This document shows positions 10,791 to 23,018 of a stretch of DNA of 64,000 nt, in pieces; positions within the stretch are counted from its first letter, which is position 1, and each line of letters opens with the position of its first letter. The notes below the pieces were generated by a model, which saw only the letters and a program-made list of their open reading frames with translations, was not told where the DNA came from and made no database searches. The translations under genes were made by a program, and so were the position numbers. The stretch comes from Ichthyophis bannanicus (taxonomy: Eukaryota; Chordata; Amphibia; Gymnophiona; Ichthyophiidae). Location: assembly GCA_033557465.1 (NCBI GenBank), contig CM066040.1, positions 327,068,297 to 327,132,296 on the forward strand, written 5' to 3'.

Positions 10791-12639
10791 GGAAGTGAGT
10801 GAAAATCTGTACTCCGAAGTCTTAGGTTCCCTTTGGGTTTTTTTCTGGAGAGCAACTAGGAGGAATTCGGGGCACAGCAGAGGAAGGAGCAGTTTGCTTT
10901 GTGGAAGTCAAGGCTGGTCCAAGAATTTCTGCGACCTCAAGCAAGAGTCCTGCCGGGCCATCCCCCTCATCCCCCCACCGCCTGAATCCATTTTATCACC
11001 TTGGGGTGAGGCGGCAGTGGCATGGCCCTTCGCCCAATTTGAAAGTGGCAGCTTTCTACTGTTGCTTCAGCGCCTTGGCCCTGCTCGTCAGCACCTGTGC
11101 GCACATTCATGGCCTACCACTCCTGTCCCCTCCAACAGGAAGATGTGTCGAAGAGGGACATGAGCGGCAGGCCATGCTTTTCATGCCGGGGGTGCTGAAG
11201 CACATGGCCTGCCACAATACCACTGCTCTAAAAATCATGCCAAGCTGCGCACCAGGGTCTGCGGCCCTAGGCAACTACCTAGGTGACGGGCCGGCGCTGC
11301 TCCTGATCCTGAAGTGAGTGAGTGAATGAGCTGTATTGGATGGATTCCTTCTGCTAAAGATTCTGTTAGCTGCTATAAATTACTTTGCTTCCCTTTATCC
11401 GAACCTCTGCTGTGGAAGCCTGTAGCAGTCACAGTGTTAAAAACACCCCACGTGTGTCTCTGTTAAATAAAACTGGTATTTTTGGAACCACCACTTACTT
11501 GTGTGGACTGAACACTTTACCAGGGTTCGGGTTTGACCGAGTTGGAGGTTGTCAGCCAAATGTGGCATTTATGAGGAAAGCCATTAAAGTGGGGGGTGGG
11601 GGAGGAATCTGCATTAGCTACAGAGGAGAAGGAACTCCTGTCCAGCAAAACACATTCATCTAGGAATCCCTCAGGCCTGGGTCACGACAGCACCTGCTCA
11701 AATATATGCCATGTTCATAGCCTACATACATCCGTGTCATACCCACATGGGGCTGTGATGATGATTTGCCCTTCAGCTGTCCGTGCTGTATTCATGCTTT
11801 ATGTATATTAGGTGATGCCTGCACGGGGCTGTCATGGAGACCTACTGTACAGCTATCTGTGCTGAATTCAAGTTTTATATACACCAGTGTGAAAATTGCA
11901 CAGGCCTTTGATGAAGATCTGCTTTCCAGCTGTCTGTGCTGTATTCATGTTTTATATTTATCAGTAACAAAATATTCCATCGGTCACAGTTACATAGAGC
12001 TCAGCATGGAGCCCTGATGGTGGATCACTGTTTGAGAAAGGCTCATCTGTTCAGGGATTTGCGATGGAGAATATTGCACATGTTCCTATATCCTATATCG
12101 GTTTAATAACTTAAAACAATATTGGATTTTTATTCTTCACATTGCGCAACTGGCAGGTTTGAATCAGCAAGCTGAGTGGTATACTCTAAGCTGATTGGAG
12201 TTCATTGGGGGAGTGGCTAATACGAAACAGAAAAAAACGCCGGGAGATCTCACTGCTGAAACGTTGCAGTTGAAATTTCAAGGAAGAAATGTCTGGACTT
12301 TTCACATCAGGTAAGTGTTTGGTTGTCTTTACTCCTTATTGAAATAGTGTAGAGAACGGAGATGCCATGATGCAGAAGAAAGATTTATCTCTACGAAATG
12401 TGGCAGCCATGGAGGCATTTATATATTTGTAATTGTGAAAGGGAAGTGAAGTGCAATGCAGTTATGAGAAACGCTATAACTGAATTTCATTGCTAAAAAG
12501 TAAAATGCACTATCAATAATGAGACCAGCTCTTTGATAGTGGTCTTAAGTAAATGAAGTCCAACAAAAATATTTGAATTCTAAACAATTTGATAGTTTCT
12601 TGCTTGAATTCAGTGGGGACCCAACATTCACAGGATTTA
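10791..12639. other. No recognised gene
   Basis: Two overlapping open frames near 10795-11317 have no recognisable domain and no splice context. Around 11750-12000, three diverged tandem segments recur about every 80 bases, with motifs like CTGTCCGTGCTGTATTCATG. Nothing else is supported. Confidence 0.45.
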
Positions 12640-13330
12640 TTTTGCATCATGAGTGCGGATTTGTTTATCCTGTTTGAGATCCAAATGGGGATATACTATC
12701 ATGTCCTCCCACAGACATGGGCAAAACATCCCGGAAATTACAGGCACGACTGATAGAGCATAAGAATAATTACGCGCTACAGTGGAGCCACCATTAATCA
12801 CACACTGTCGTCAGCATCAACACCAGTTTTCCCATTTGTGATATGCAGTTTTACAGCAAGCATGCCCGTCTGTGTGAGACGGCGATTTAAATCACCTCCT
12901 TTTGCAAAGGGAACTTTTTTGGATTTACAGCTTACATACTATTGTTCCCACATGTCTTAACAATGATATGGAGTGGTCAGCTTTTTACCAACTTTTTTAA
13001 GTTTTTTTTTCTTTTTTGTGTATTTGTGTGGAGTTTAATAACTTTTTTGCTCAGCGCACCAATGAAATTGAGGGGCGGGTCCTTTTTTGGGTTTTAAATT
13101 CATGACAAGATGGTGCAGGTATGACTTACAGTGTCTTTGTCTTTTGTAGAAGTCGGTTTAACTGATTTATCCCCAATTGGACATATGGGAGTGATGCGGA
13201 TCCCTGATGAAAGCCTGTCACACTGAAACATCGATGTCAGATCTGCTGTTGATGGAATATTATGTGCAGATAAGCCTATGGCTTTGATTACAACCGTGGG
13301 AGGGGAGGACGGATTGGGCTAAGATAAGTA
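12640..13330 (+). mobile_element. Penelope-like element 3' relic
   Basis: A degenerate GIY-YIG endonuclease start is readable at about 12700-12800: the block GKTSRKLQARLIEHKNN, preceded by SCPPTD where intact copies have CPCGLxY. About 400 bases further, the motif CTGATGAAAGCC continues to CTGAAACATC. This resembles the CTGATGAAG to GAAAC motif at the ends of both better-preserved PLEs in this window. The reverse transcriptase is missing. Confidence 0.55.
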
Positions 13331-14379
13331 TCACTGTTTTTGTATTTGTTGCTTTAAAGTGTGTGTGCCTATCGCTGTGCTGCTCGCCAGAGACACTAGT
13401 TTCAAAGGCTTTGGACACTTGGTGTTATCCTTCAGCCAAACTTGTTTTTAATACTGTATTTATATATATGTGTGTATGTGATGCAGAAGAAAAACTTTGC
13501 AAAAATTATTGGTATTATAAAAGGGCTTTGTTTGCCCAGGAGACAAATGATGATTAAGGGAATTGCAAATTTAAGTGGTAACAAGTTTTGCTTTCACAAG
13601 GTAATTCATGTTTTGATGTCTTCTTGAGGTTTCTTTATAAGTTTTGATAAATACATTCATTTTTTTCTTTTTTTTTGGTATTTTGTTATTGGAGAAGGAA
13701 TTTGACATTTTTTGATTTTGGTCTGTTTATCGGTGTCCTGCCTGCTGAAATCTGATAAGTCAGAGGAACTCAGCAAGTCCTAGCTTTACGCTGCTGCATC
13801 TGTGAATTTATATTTATGTCTGTGAGGACAATAAGAGCATGCGGGGCAAAACCAGAACGACCAGCCTGTCCTTCATTTTTTTTGGGGGGGGGGGGGGCAT
13901 CTTAATATAGGTGCTGTAGTGAACTAATATTTTGAGGGGCATATCAGCGACAAGGGCAGTTTTGGGTTTACCCCAGTGTATCTAGGGGCTCGTAGTTATC
14001 TTATTTCTTAGAGAATCTGCAGCCACTGGTCCATTGAGCCAGTAGGTAAACCCAGGACTGAATCGGTCCATCCTTGCTATGGACATGGAGCTCATTAATA
14101 ATCTGAAGAACAGACACATTCCTCTCTGACTTTCACGAGGCAGCGAATGGCTTTACATATACTCACAGATACACCTGGAACACAAATTTGCTCCTATAGA
14201 CCCCAAATCATCCTGTGCTGCAATTCGTACAAAAAAAGTGATCAGATTGTCAAGATGGGAGGTTACCTCAAGGATACAGCCCCACCTCTGTGGTGGAATC
14301 GAGCATGAGAGCTACTCTGCTGTCTAAACCAAACAATAGATATCAAGACTACCAAATTTTTATTTTGGTGATTAAAACA
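13331..14379. other. No recognised feature
   Basis: Contains a G run at about 13886-13898 and T-rich stretches near 13660. No coding exon or element boundary is supported. Confidence 0.4.
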
Positions 14380-16496
14380 TGATTCTTCTTTATTTCAGAT
14401 CTGAGGAAAAATAAAAATGAGATATTTTTGAGCAGTTCTCCCCATCTTTGTCAGAGATGCGTGATAGTATGTGTGAGCCGGGAAGAGCTGAAGGCGTCAT
14501 ATATTTGCACCAGGGAGGAAGGAAAGAGAGCCGCTTCTGGTTACCAACAGTAGGCGGTTCTCTTCCAATCCTTAGGGCCCAGCAGACTACCTACACTCAC
14601 AAGGCATGCCGTCTGCAGTGGAGTTAGCGGGGTGAGGAGGGGAGAAAGACCGACAAAAACATGAAAAGCTAATTTATAAGAAGCTCTCATAACAAGGGCA
14701 ACGGGAGGAATGTAGCGAACGCTCAGCCCTGCTTAGGTTCACTGGAGACAGGGCCTGGTTACATTATGATAAAACAGAACTTTCTCGAGTAACATAGGGC
14801 CTTCGGACGACCTCTCTTAAAATAAATCTAATGTCGCCCTTTAAAAAAAAAATCAAGCTTAACATGCATATATGGCTAGATTTTTCTTTTAAGGAATCAA
14901 AATGAGGAACAAGCAAATGAAACAAACGGAAAGGTAAGAACGAGCCTCCAGGGCGGGCCTGTGAGGCAGCAGGAACAGAGATGAGAGGACTGTCCATGCA
15001 GGCGACAAATCCTGCCCTGCTTTATCATTTATTAGTCTTTATGGAAGTCAGATTTACATTCCTCCTCCCCTTCAGAATAAAGCCCAAGGTGACCCACCCT
15101 AAAAACAGAACCCAGAGGGCTCATGACATCCAAACTGATAGAAAAGTCTACGAAGCCGGAACCTTTAATAGCACTACATAAAAAAGCCCGTAAAATCCTT
15201 GTTTTCCTGATTAGGAAGAGCAGCTGTGCCAGACCATACAAATCCAGTAATTAGGGTTGATACCTCACTCCAAGTTGATCCAGGCCTAGCTTCCCTCCTT
15301 TCACGTATACCTTTGTGATTCCTACTTTCTTAAGGAAATGCAGGCACGCAATGCAACAAAACCTGGACTGGACAAGCCTATCTCGCTGGCCCTGGGCTGA
15401 GGTGGCAACGTTACCAGCAATCCAGTAAGCTCAGAGATGCCGGCTTACACTTTCTGCCAATGCCAGGTTAAAGCATGCAGGTCTGTGGCTTAGCTATCCA
15501 TATCGTGGGTGTGCTTCATTCTTTGCACCTCTGCCCCTCCCAAAGTCACTCCGCAGCGCAGCCAGGGCTCTGTTAAAGCAAGCATCCCTTTGCTGCTCTG
15601 CCTGTCTCGCTGATGGCACTGGTCAGTCGCATCCTCCTAACTAATACTAGAAACTGTCACATTTAAGCAGTCACATCTGAAGACACACACCCAATAGTGA
15701 ATTGAACATCTGTTCCTCTAACAGGTGCAAGTGACCATAAGGGGCTGAGAAGGGGCAAATGGCCCATTCGTCACCAAAACGGCCTCCTTGCCATCAGATT
15801 ACGGCCAGTTCTGATAGCTGGACCCTCCCAAATGAGAATTATATTTTAAAAATCCAGAATGTGGAGGATCCCAAACATGGCGCCAGGCCCATTTTCAGCC
15901 TCCCTGATCAAGACTGTGTAACAATTCATAAACATCTTAAGTTTCCTTCCTGGAAGCGCTCCAGAATCTCTGAAAACAACTCATTTCTTGTACTCTAACA
16001 GGGTTCACGTAAGAAAACATTGTCTGCTCTGCAATACAGTCTGAGCCTGAGGCCTCTGGGGAAACATCTCTAAGCCAGAGTGAATGCACCATGACCTAGA
16101 GAGATCTGCTTTTCTTCATGCCGAAGACTGCGAGAAGCGCTGCCTTGGAGCGTTGCGCTATTGAGGGTCAATATTTCCCTCTTACAAACAGTCTCAGTCT
16201 ATGTTTGCTTGAAACAACATCTGTTGCATGACATTTCCCATCACCTTCCCACTTTTAAAATCTGTGGCCCACTGGGAAGCTCCAGAAGGGGTCCATCAGA
16301 GGGCATGTTCGGCGTTGTGCCTCTGTGTGTGAGTGTTGGGCTCTAAAGAGACCTCTAGCTCTTCTCCACAGCCATCTCTTCAAATCCCAATCCCTGGCAG
16401 AGATGACAAGGAAAGGAAGTAAGGTCCCAACGTGGCCCATCTGATGGAAAGCTTGGGACAAGATCATGGATCCGGAGCGACGGTGGGTACCCAGTC
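14380..16496 (-). other. B4GALT2: Probable B4GALT2 3' untranslated region and flank
   Basis: This sequence lies directly downstream of the B4GALT2 stop codon in the minus-strand sense and lacks recognisable transposon sequence, unlike its surroundings. Minus-strand polyadenylation signals AATAAA occur at about 15028-15033 and 14388-14394. Either could end the transcript; which is used cannot be decided from sequence alone. Confidence 0.4.
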
Positions 16497-16647
16497 CTAT
16501 CCCCGTGCTGGTCGTGGTGGAGGCTTGCCAATGTCCACGGTGATGTTCGTGTACAAGGGATACTTGGCTGTATGGATCACCTGGTACTGCAGCGAGTTGA
16601 TTCCATCTTTCTTCATTGTCATCTTTGTGTTCTGGATTTTTGTAAAC
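16497..16647 (-). CDS. B4GALT2: B4GALT2 last coding exon (beta-1,4-galactosyltransferase 2)
   Basis: This exon encodes the final 49 residues, from FTKIQNTKMTMKKDGINSLQ to PLYTNITVDIGKPPPRPARG, then TAG. The pattern FTKIQNTK, TMK-DGI, Y-V, PL-TNITVDIG-PP and a terminal P-RG matches vertebrate B4GALT2 better than B4GALT1, which ends at VDIGTPS. The acceptor is a strong pyrimidine tract ending TCTCTTCCCAG at 16648 onward. The first base completes an Arg codon begun in the upstream exon (phase 2), which agrees with the donor at 44174. The enzyme is a Golgi type II membrane protein that transfers galactose from UDP-galactose to N-acetylglucosamine on glycans. The exon is uninterrupted, so the gene is probably functional. 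Confidence 0.93.
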
Positions 16648-16682
16648 CTGGGAAGAGAGAAAAGAGAATCTTTAATAAGAAT

Positions 16683-16960
16683 TCAAAGACATATACTAGC
16701 TTTTATACTTTTTGAAAGAGTAAATCGATTCGCCTTTACCCACTCCACTTCACAAGATTTTATAGACCTCACTCCCCTCAGCCGTGTCTTCTCCAGACTG
16801 AAGAGCCCTGACCTCTTTAGTGTTTCCTCATGAGAGAGTCGTACCACCCTCGCTATCATTTTGGTTGCCCTTCTCTGAATCTTTTCTACTCCTGCTGTAT
16901 CTTTTTTGAGATGCACAGATCAGATCTCTTTTTTTCAAAAAAGACTGGAGTACTGTAATT
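16683..16960 (-). mobile_element. CR1-type LINE fragment (end of reverse transcriptase ORF)
   Basis: The minus-strand translation KDTAGVEKIQRRATKMIARV, continuing to ETLKRSGLFSLEKTRLRG, matches the C-terminal region of CR1/L3 ORF2. It sits only about 35 bases from the B4GALT2 acceptor. Confidence 0.8.
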
Positions 16961-17280
16961 AATTTCTTTCTTTATTTAACAGGGTTTTTATACTGCTTTA
17001 TCTTGTCAATCAAAAGTGGTTTATGTTGTAACTTAAACTTGGTAATGTATATTAAACAAGGACATTGACAACCTGGATTTTTCTGAAGCAACGGAGGGTT
17101 AATTGAATACCCCAACGTTCTCAAACTTGGAGGCGAGTTCTGTGAAACTAGAACATTTGTTCAAATATGCCCCCCACCGCCCCCTCATAGAAGCTGATTT
17201 CCTGGTTTAATTTTCCACTTTTAATTTTCACATGTTTCTTGCTGGTCAGAAAAGCTAGTTCAGGAATAATTGTGTTTGTT
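16961..17280. other. L2-like 3'-end remnant, otherwise unclassified
   Basis: At 16965-17030 the forward strand reads TTTATTTAACAGGGTTTTTATACTGC and so on. This is the reverse complement pattern of the L2 3' stem described at 38870-38945, but diverged. Beyond it nothing is recognised. Confidence 0.4.
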
Positions 17281-17307
17281 TCTCTTCTCTTCTCTTCTCT
17301 TCTCTTC
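17281..17307. repeat. (TCTCT)n microsatellite
   Basis: About five tandem copies of a TCTCT-type pentamer. Confidence 0.9.
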
Positions 17308-17324
17308 CTGGGAGGCTTCAGGGC

Positions 17325-17425
17325 CAGGCCGAGCCAGTCCTGGTTTTAGTTCATGTCTCTGAGACTATCAAGGACATTCAAGCCCATTGATGCAAAGGGG
17401 CAAAAACCAGGACTGGTTCAGCCTG
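17325..17425. mobile_element. Short hairpin MITE
   Basis: CAGGCCGAGCCAGTCCTGG at 17325 pairs with CCAGGACTGGTTCAGCCTG ending at 17425. The spacer is about 55 bases and no protein is encoded. Confidence 0.65.
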
Positions 17426-17479
17426 ACATGGAGCTATGTGCTTACCTGACCCTGTATCTTTCTCTCTCATAATTAGGGG

Positions 17480-18140
17480 GTTATTATAACTCCTTATTAC
17501 TGCTACTACTTATCATTTGTATAGCGCTAAAAAAGCCTACACAACACTGTACAGAGACATGTAATAGACAGTCCCTGCTCATAAGAGCTTACAGTCTAGT
17601 CAAGACAGACAACACAACTGGGGACTAGGATATATCTAGGGGAATGGTAAGAAAACACATAGGAGGTGAACAGGAGACTAAGGGGATCAAAGAAGGGAGT
17701 TTTTAGCCCCGATTTGAACAGGGCCACAGATGGAGCCTGACGTACCTACTTAGGAAGTTTGTTCTGGGCATAAGGAGCAGCAAGGTAGAAGGACCGAAGT
17801 CTGGAGCTGGTAGTGGCAGAGAAGGGCACAGATATTCCCAAGGAGGGGCGTAAGGAAAAACAAGGGAGGAAAGGTAGTGAAGAGCAGTCGGATGAAGGCA
17901 CTTATAGGTCAACAGTAGAACTTTGAACTGGATGCGGAAGTGACTCGAGAAGAGGGGTGACATGAGCCCAGCGACACTGGCAGAAGATTAGCCGTGCAGC
18001 TGAGTTATTAACAGATTGAAGTGGGAGAGAGGATTCAGAGGAAGACCAGCGAAGAAGAGGTTGCAATAGTCTAGACGGGAGATGACAAGAGAATGGATAA
18101 GGATCTTAGTAGGGTGGGAAATCTGACATTTACACCTGGA
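17480..18140 (-). mobile_element. L2-type LINE 3' fragment
   Basis: The minus-strand translation FRIQFKVLLLTYKCLHPTAL, continuing to LPLPAPDFGPSTLLLLMPRT, is the C-terminal region of L2-clade ORF2. The 3' end (forward 17495-17600) shows the usual GCGCTA and CTGTACAGAGACATG blocks complementary to L2 tails. A related fragment lies at 34890-35365. Confidence 0.8.
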
Positions 18141-18662
18141 AATGGCATCCACATGTAAGTGGCAATTTTCGAAAGGGCTAAGTTTATACGAGGATGTCCT
18201 TATGACGTAGAAATTGCAAGTAGGGGCATAGTTAGGGCGTGTCCTCGACGGGTCAAAAATCTACACATACATTCCCCGTGTCAGATACAGAATACACGTA
18301 GATGACCAAAACTCTCCAGGATTTACAGCTGCCCCCTGGAACCTACGGGTTTTTAAAAAGTGCTCATTTTGGCCAAACCTTTACAGGAGGTATTACGGGG
18401 GTTATCCTCTTTAATCCTCTGTTGTTTATTTCCCCTCCAAACTGAAATGAATTAAAGAGGGTGGTCTCTCTAGGCAATTGGTGGCATTTATATGTAAGAC
18501 TAGCAAAATACCAACTTACATGTGTAAACATCACACTTGTACAAGTGTCAGTTGCATCCACCGATATTTCCTGCCTGTAGATTTGTAAAATGGCCCCTCA
18601 GGCTCTATGTGTTGGCTAATACACTAGAAAAATATGAGAGACTTCCTACCAGCCATCTTTAA
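18141..18662. other. No recognised feature
   Basis: Unclassified, possibly old repeat sequence. No gene is supported. Confidence 0.4.
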
Positions 18663-18689
18663 ATGGCATCTTTAAAGTGTCCCGCTACC

Positions 18690-19260
18690 AAGTCTGGGAC
18701 ATGTGCACAGGAAACATTGAAACATGACGACAGAAAAAGACCACATGACCTATCTAGTCTATCCTTCCATATCAACCACTACAACAGTCCCCTTTTTTCC
18801 TTTAGAGATCCTCTGTGTTTGTCCCATGCTTCTTTGAATTCAGATACCATCCTCATCTCTACCACCTCCACTGGGAGACTATTCCACGGATCCACCACTC
18901 TTTCCGTAAAGAAATATTTCCGCATATCACTCCTGAATCTATCCCCTTTCACCCTCATCCCACGTCCCCTTGTAGCAGAACTTGCTTTCAATAGAAAGAG
19001 GCTCTCCTCCTGTGCATTTATGCCACGGAGGTATTTAAACATCTCAATTATATCACCTCTATCCCGCCTTTCCTCTAAGGTGTACATATTAAGATCCTTA
19101 AGTCTATCCTCATATGCTTTATAATGAAGACCACCAACTATTTTAGTAGCCACCCTCTGCACCGACCCCATCCTGTTTATATCCTTTTGAAGGTGCGGTC
19201 TCCAGAATTGCACACAATACTCCAAATGAGGTCACACCAAAGACTTATACAGAGGCACTA
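18690..19260 (-). mobile_element. CR1/L3-type LINE 3' end
   Basis: The open frame 18779-19225 on the minus strand reads EYCVQFWRPHLQKDINRMGS, then QRVATKIVGG, then TLEERRDRGDIIEMFKYL. This is the C-terminal third of CR1/L3 ORF2, with an intact 148-residue frame. The 3' UTR includes the complement of TAGATAGGTCATGTGGTC, typical of this clade's tail. Confidence 0.85.
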
Positions 19261-20051
19261 TCACCTCCTTTCTTCTGCTGGAATCAGACCGGCGATTTCC
19301 AAACCAGGTCTCCAGGCACGAGCACCCAGTTCGGTTTTCTGAATAGGCACAATGAATATGTATGAGAGAGCATGCCTAGAGGACTAATTTGGAAATAACT
19401 CGGATGACTTACAGAACTAGACAAGAACACTGCAATATCTGAATAAAATCAAGCCCAGGATCTTGGCCAACTCTTCAATGTGGTTACGCTCCTGTTTTAA
19501 GGACACCTGAGCAGCAAGTGCCTCTGATTTCAAACACAGCACTTTTTCTGTAACTGAGCTAAAAAAAGGGAACAAACATTTCACAGCCAACGCTACCTTC
19601 TGCCTGCCCTCCACTCCACGCCGCCAGCCTTCCGGGCTTTCAAAAACATGGAATGGATCATTCTAGCTGTCCTGTCAGCAAAGGACTCCCCAAAGACCTG
19701 GCAAGGATGCTAGGCAGGATCTCATCTGTATAATGTCTAAAAGGTGAGAAATAATGTGTACTCACAGGGTACAACTGCTCTCAAATCTGCGGTGAGTGTT
19801 ACTTTTCCAAAATCCAACTGTTCTAGCCACATTGCTCTTGGCGTAGAAGGTAATAGCTTAGCAATACCACCCCCCTTCAGCACACGTCTGCCGATAAATG
19901 AGATACATATAGATGAAGAAGCTTTCAGTAACCATCTAATGGCTTGTGCCATGCTAGGTCAACCGATGTCCGGGGCTCGGAAGCTGCTTCTGAACAGCTT
20001 AAAGCAGAAGGGCTGCAGTTTTCTCTCTGAGACTCACAGGAACAGGACGCT
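19261..20051. other. MITE fragment and unclassified sequence
   Basis: Positions 19286-19375 resemble one arm of the palindromic MITE at 5057-5234 (TTTCCAAACCAGGTCTCCAG and AATGAATATGTATGAGA). The remainder shows no recognised feature. Confidence 0.45.
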
Positions 20052-20281
20052 GTAATTTATTTATTTATTTACATTCTCTTATATACCGCGCTATTCTGCA
20101 TCAGTGCGGTTTACATTGAACAAACTGAAATTACAATGAACAGGGCATTATAACTTGGAGATAACTATTTTACAGGGAACATGGGCTATGGAGGGTTAAG
20201 TGGCTTGCCCAAGACCACAAGGAGCACCTATGGGACTAGAAACCCCAGTCCTTCCGGCCCAAGGTGCTGTCCTCTAGTGGG
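20052..20281 (-). mobile_element. SINE-B, 5'-truncated copy
   Basis: Reverse complement of the SINE-B at 6510-6786. The tail is at 20052-20110 (ATATACCGCGCTATTCTGCA) and the core and part of the head run to 20281. The tRNA-like head is missing. Confidence 0.85.
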
Positions 20282-20284
20282 ATC

Positions 20285-20400
20285 AGTAATCAGTTACTAC
20301 TACTATTGAACATTTATGTAGCGCTACAAGGTGTATGCAGCGCTGTAGAGATGCAGGAGGCTCATAGCTGGGAACAGAAGCTCTTTCTAAATTTTACATT
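20285..20400 (-). mobile_element. L2 LINE 3'-tail fragment
   Basis: Shows TACTACTACTATTGAACATT followed by TGTAGCGCTAC and GCAGCGCTGTAGAG, the reverse complement of the L2-type tail seen at 35310-35365. Confidence 0.6.
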
Positions 20401-21390
20401 TTTACTGTTATATTGTACTAGTGGAAATAGGACCAGCATTCCGGGTGTACAAAGCACCATATACGAGGCGATGTCTTTCCCATTTGCCTTTTCTGTGCCA
20501 CCCCTCTGGGCGCAATCTTTCAGCTGCTAATCCCCCTCCCCTCTCCGGCACAATTTCCTCTTCTACCAGCAGGAGAAAAGCAGGAGCAGCGCTTTGACTT
20601 GTACATGCCTGCTTCCTTCTCCACCAGCTTCACTATGACGTTCGATCGAGACGGGCCTGGCAGGTCACTATATAGAGTCGAGCTTCATAGTGAAGTCAGC
20701 AGGAGCAGGAAGGGAGTCCTGTCGCTTTCCTTGCACAGGCTGGAGGGGACAATCAGGCGGAAGCTGGAAAGGCTCATGGGAGAGCAAGAGAGGATCAAGC
20801 AAAAGGCAAAGTTAGACTTTACCTGCTAATTGTCTTTCCTTGAGTCATTCCAGGCCAGTCCAGTTGCGCTTGGGTTATCTCCTTCCAACAGCAGCTGGGG
20901 ACTGAGCATGTCAGGATTCTGAACACCAGTATAAGAGCTCCCTATACTGTCCTAGAATCCAGTCTCCTACTGACAAAGCAGACCATTCCAACTCCAAGGA
21001 CCCCTGTAACCCCCTTGAAAGGCCAGAGGTTGATGAGCTGGACCACCCCCTTGCTAAGTCTCGAGCTTCTTTTTTTTTTTCAAACAGATACAGTCAGAAC
21101 GACCCAACAGAAGGCACCAGAAGACCCTGATGCCACCATGTGTCGTCCCCCCCTGAAACTATTTACAATTTATTGAGTGAAGGCATGATGTGGCACCAGG
21201 GCAGACTCACTAAATCCCCCAAGTACCACTTTACGGGAGATTCTTGTCCTGATTATACTGACGCCTTCACTTGGAATGAAACAGCTCGCGGATAGCAACT
21301 CCAAGCCATCCCGGGTGGGCCCTGGACTGGCCCGGAGTGACTCAAGGAAAGACAATTAGCAGGGAAGGTCTAATTTCACTTTCCTTGTCA

Positions 21391-22500
21391 TCACTCCAGG
21401 CCAGTCCAGTTACACTTGGGATATACCAGAGCAGTGCTTAAATATGGGAGGGACCTGCGAGACCGACCTGTAACACTGATGCTCCAAACCTCACATCGCC
21501 GGCTGCCTCTATGTCCAGATGACAGTGCCTCGAAAAGGTATGCAGAGACGACCATGTTGCTGTTTTGCAGATCTCCAGAGGTGGCACCAAGCTGTATTCT
21601 GCCCAGGAAGCCCCTTGAGCTCTCATAGAGTGAGCCCCGAAGCCTGCTGGAGGAACTTTCCCCTGAACTGTGTAAGCTGATATCATAGCCTGCTTTACCC
21701 ATCTGGCTAGAGAGGCCTTGGAAACTGCCTCTCTCCTTTGTGAGGTCCTCCGAACAACACAAACAAGCAATATGACTTTCTAAGGGACTCCGTGCCCCGT
21801 AGGTATCTGCACAGCACTCTGCGCACATCCAGGAGATGCAGCTGATGGTCATCCTCCAAAGCGACAAGCTCTGGAAAGGCCAGCAGGGACACCGACTGAT
21901 TCAGGTGGAATCTAGAAACCACCTTCGGTAAAAAGGAGGCACTGGCCTCAAAACCGCCTTCTTAGTGATCAACAGAGAGGTCTCCCTACATGAATGAGCC
22001 TGACGCTCCGAGATTCTTCTCACTGAGCAGATTGCAACTAGGAAAACCATCTTGAGGGTTAATTCCTTCAATGACGCCCTTGAAAGTGGCTCGAAGGGTG
22101 CCTGTGTTAACCCATTCAGGACCGTGTTAAGATCCCATGGGGGCACTGCCCCATAGCAGAGATTGCATCTGTTGTACTGCCTTGAGAAATCAGCCCACAT
22201 TCGGGTGCCCTGTCAGTGGTTTCCCTTGCACCAGTTCCCTGTAGCAAGAGAGGATAGCCACCTGCACTTTCAAAGAGCGAGAGACCCTTTTCGAGTCCAT
22301 GCTGCAGAAAGAGCAAGATCTGTGCTATGGAACAGGACAGGGGATGCACCTCATCAGAGGAGCACCAATCCTCAAAGATCCATCAAATGTGCATGTAAGT
22401 GACAGTAGTTGACCTCTTCTGAGCCCTCAACAACATCACAATCATAGGAGCGGCATAGCCCTGTCACCGTAACCATGCCTAGTCAAGAACTGATCCAACT
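21391..22500 (-). pseudogene. DIRS-1 tyrosine recombinase
   Basis: Fragments across frames give FHLNQSVSLLAFPELVALED, then SKASLARWVKQAMISAY, then the HxxR box in GAHSMRAQGASWAEYS and the block ATWSSLHTFSRH. The position normally holding the catalytic Tyr (FxRHYxLD) is Cys here (RHCHLD, codon TGT). DIRS recombinases insert the circular cDNA; this copy is dead by frameshift and active-site loss. Confidence 0.8.
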
Positions 22501-23018
22501 GCGGCATCAGCACTGGACCCTGCGAGAGCAGGTTCATCCTGACTGCCAACGTCCAGGGTCGGTCTGCCAGCAGACGAGTTAAATCCGCGTACCAGAGCCT
22601 CTGAGGCCAGTCTGGAACAATGAGGATTGTGCGCCTCTATCCATTGCAAAAGGCTGCCTATGAGGGCCCATGGCAAAAAGACATAGAGAAGAGCACTCGT
22701 CAGCTATATTTGCGCTAGTGCATCAAACCCCTCGGACATGGGTTCACTGCACCTGCTGAAGAAACAGCTCACCTTGGTGATGTCTGCCATTGCCATCAGA
22801 TCCATTATGGTCTGTCCCCATCGCAAAGTGATGTCGTGAAATACTACCGCAACCAATTCCTATTCGCCTGGGTCGAACCAGTGACAACTGAGGACATCAG
22901 CTTGTACATTGTCCTTGCCGGCCACATGTGCTGCAGAGAGAGCCAGCAGATTCTCTTCTGCCCATGTTAGCAAGACCTGACTTTCCTCCGCCAGGTTCGG
23001 GCTTTCCATGCTCCCCTG

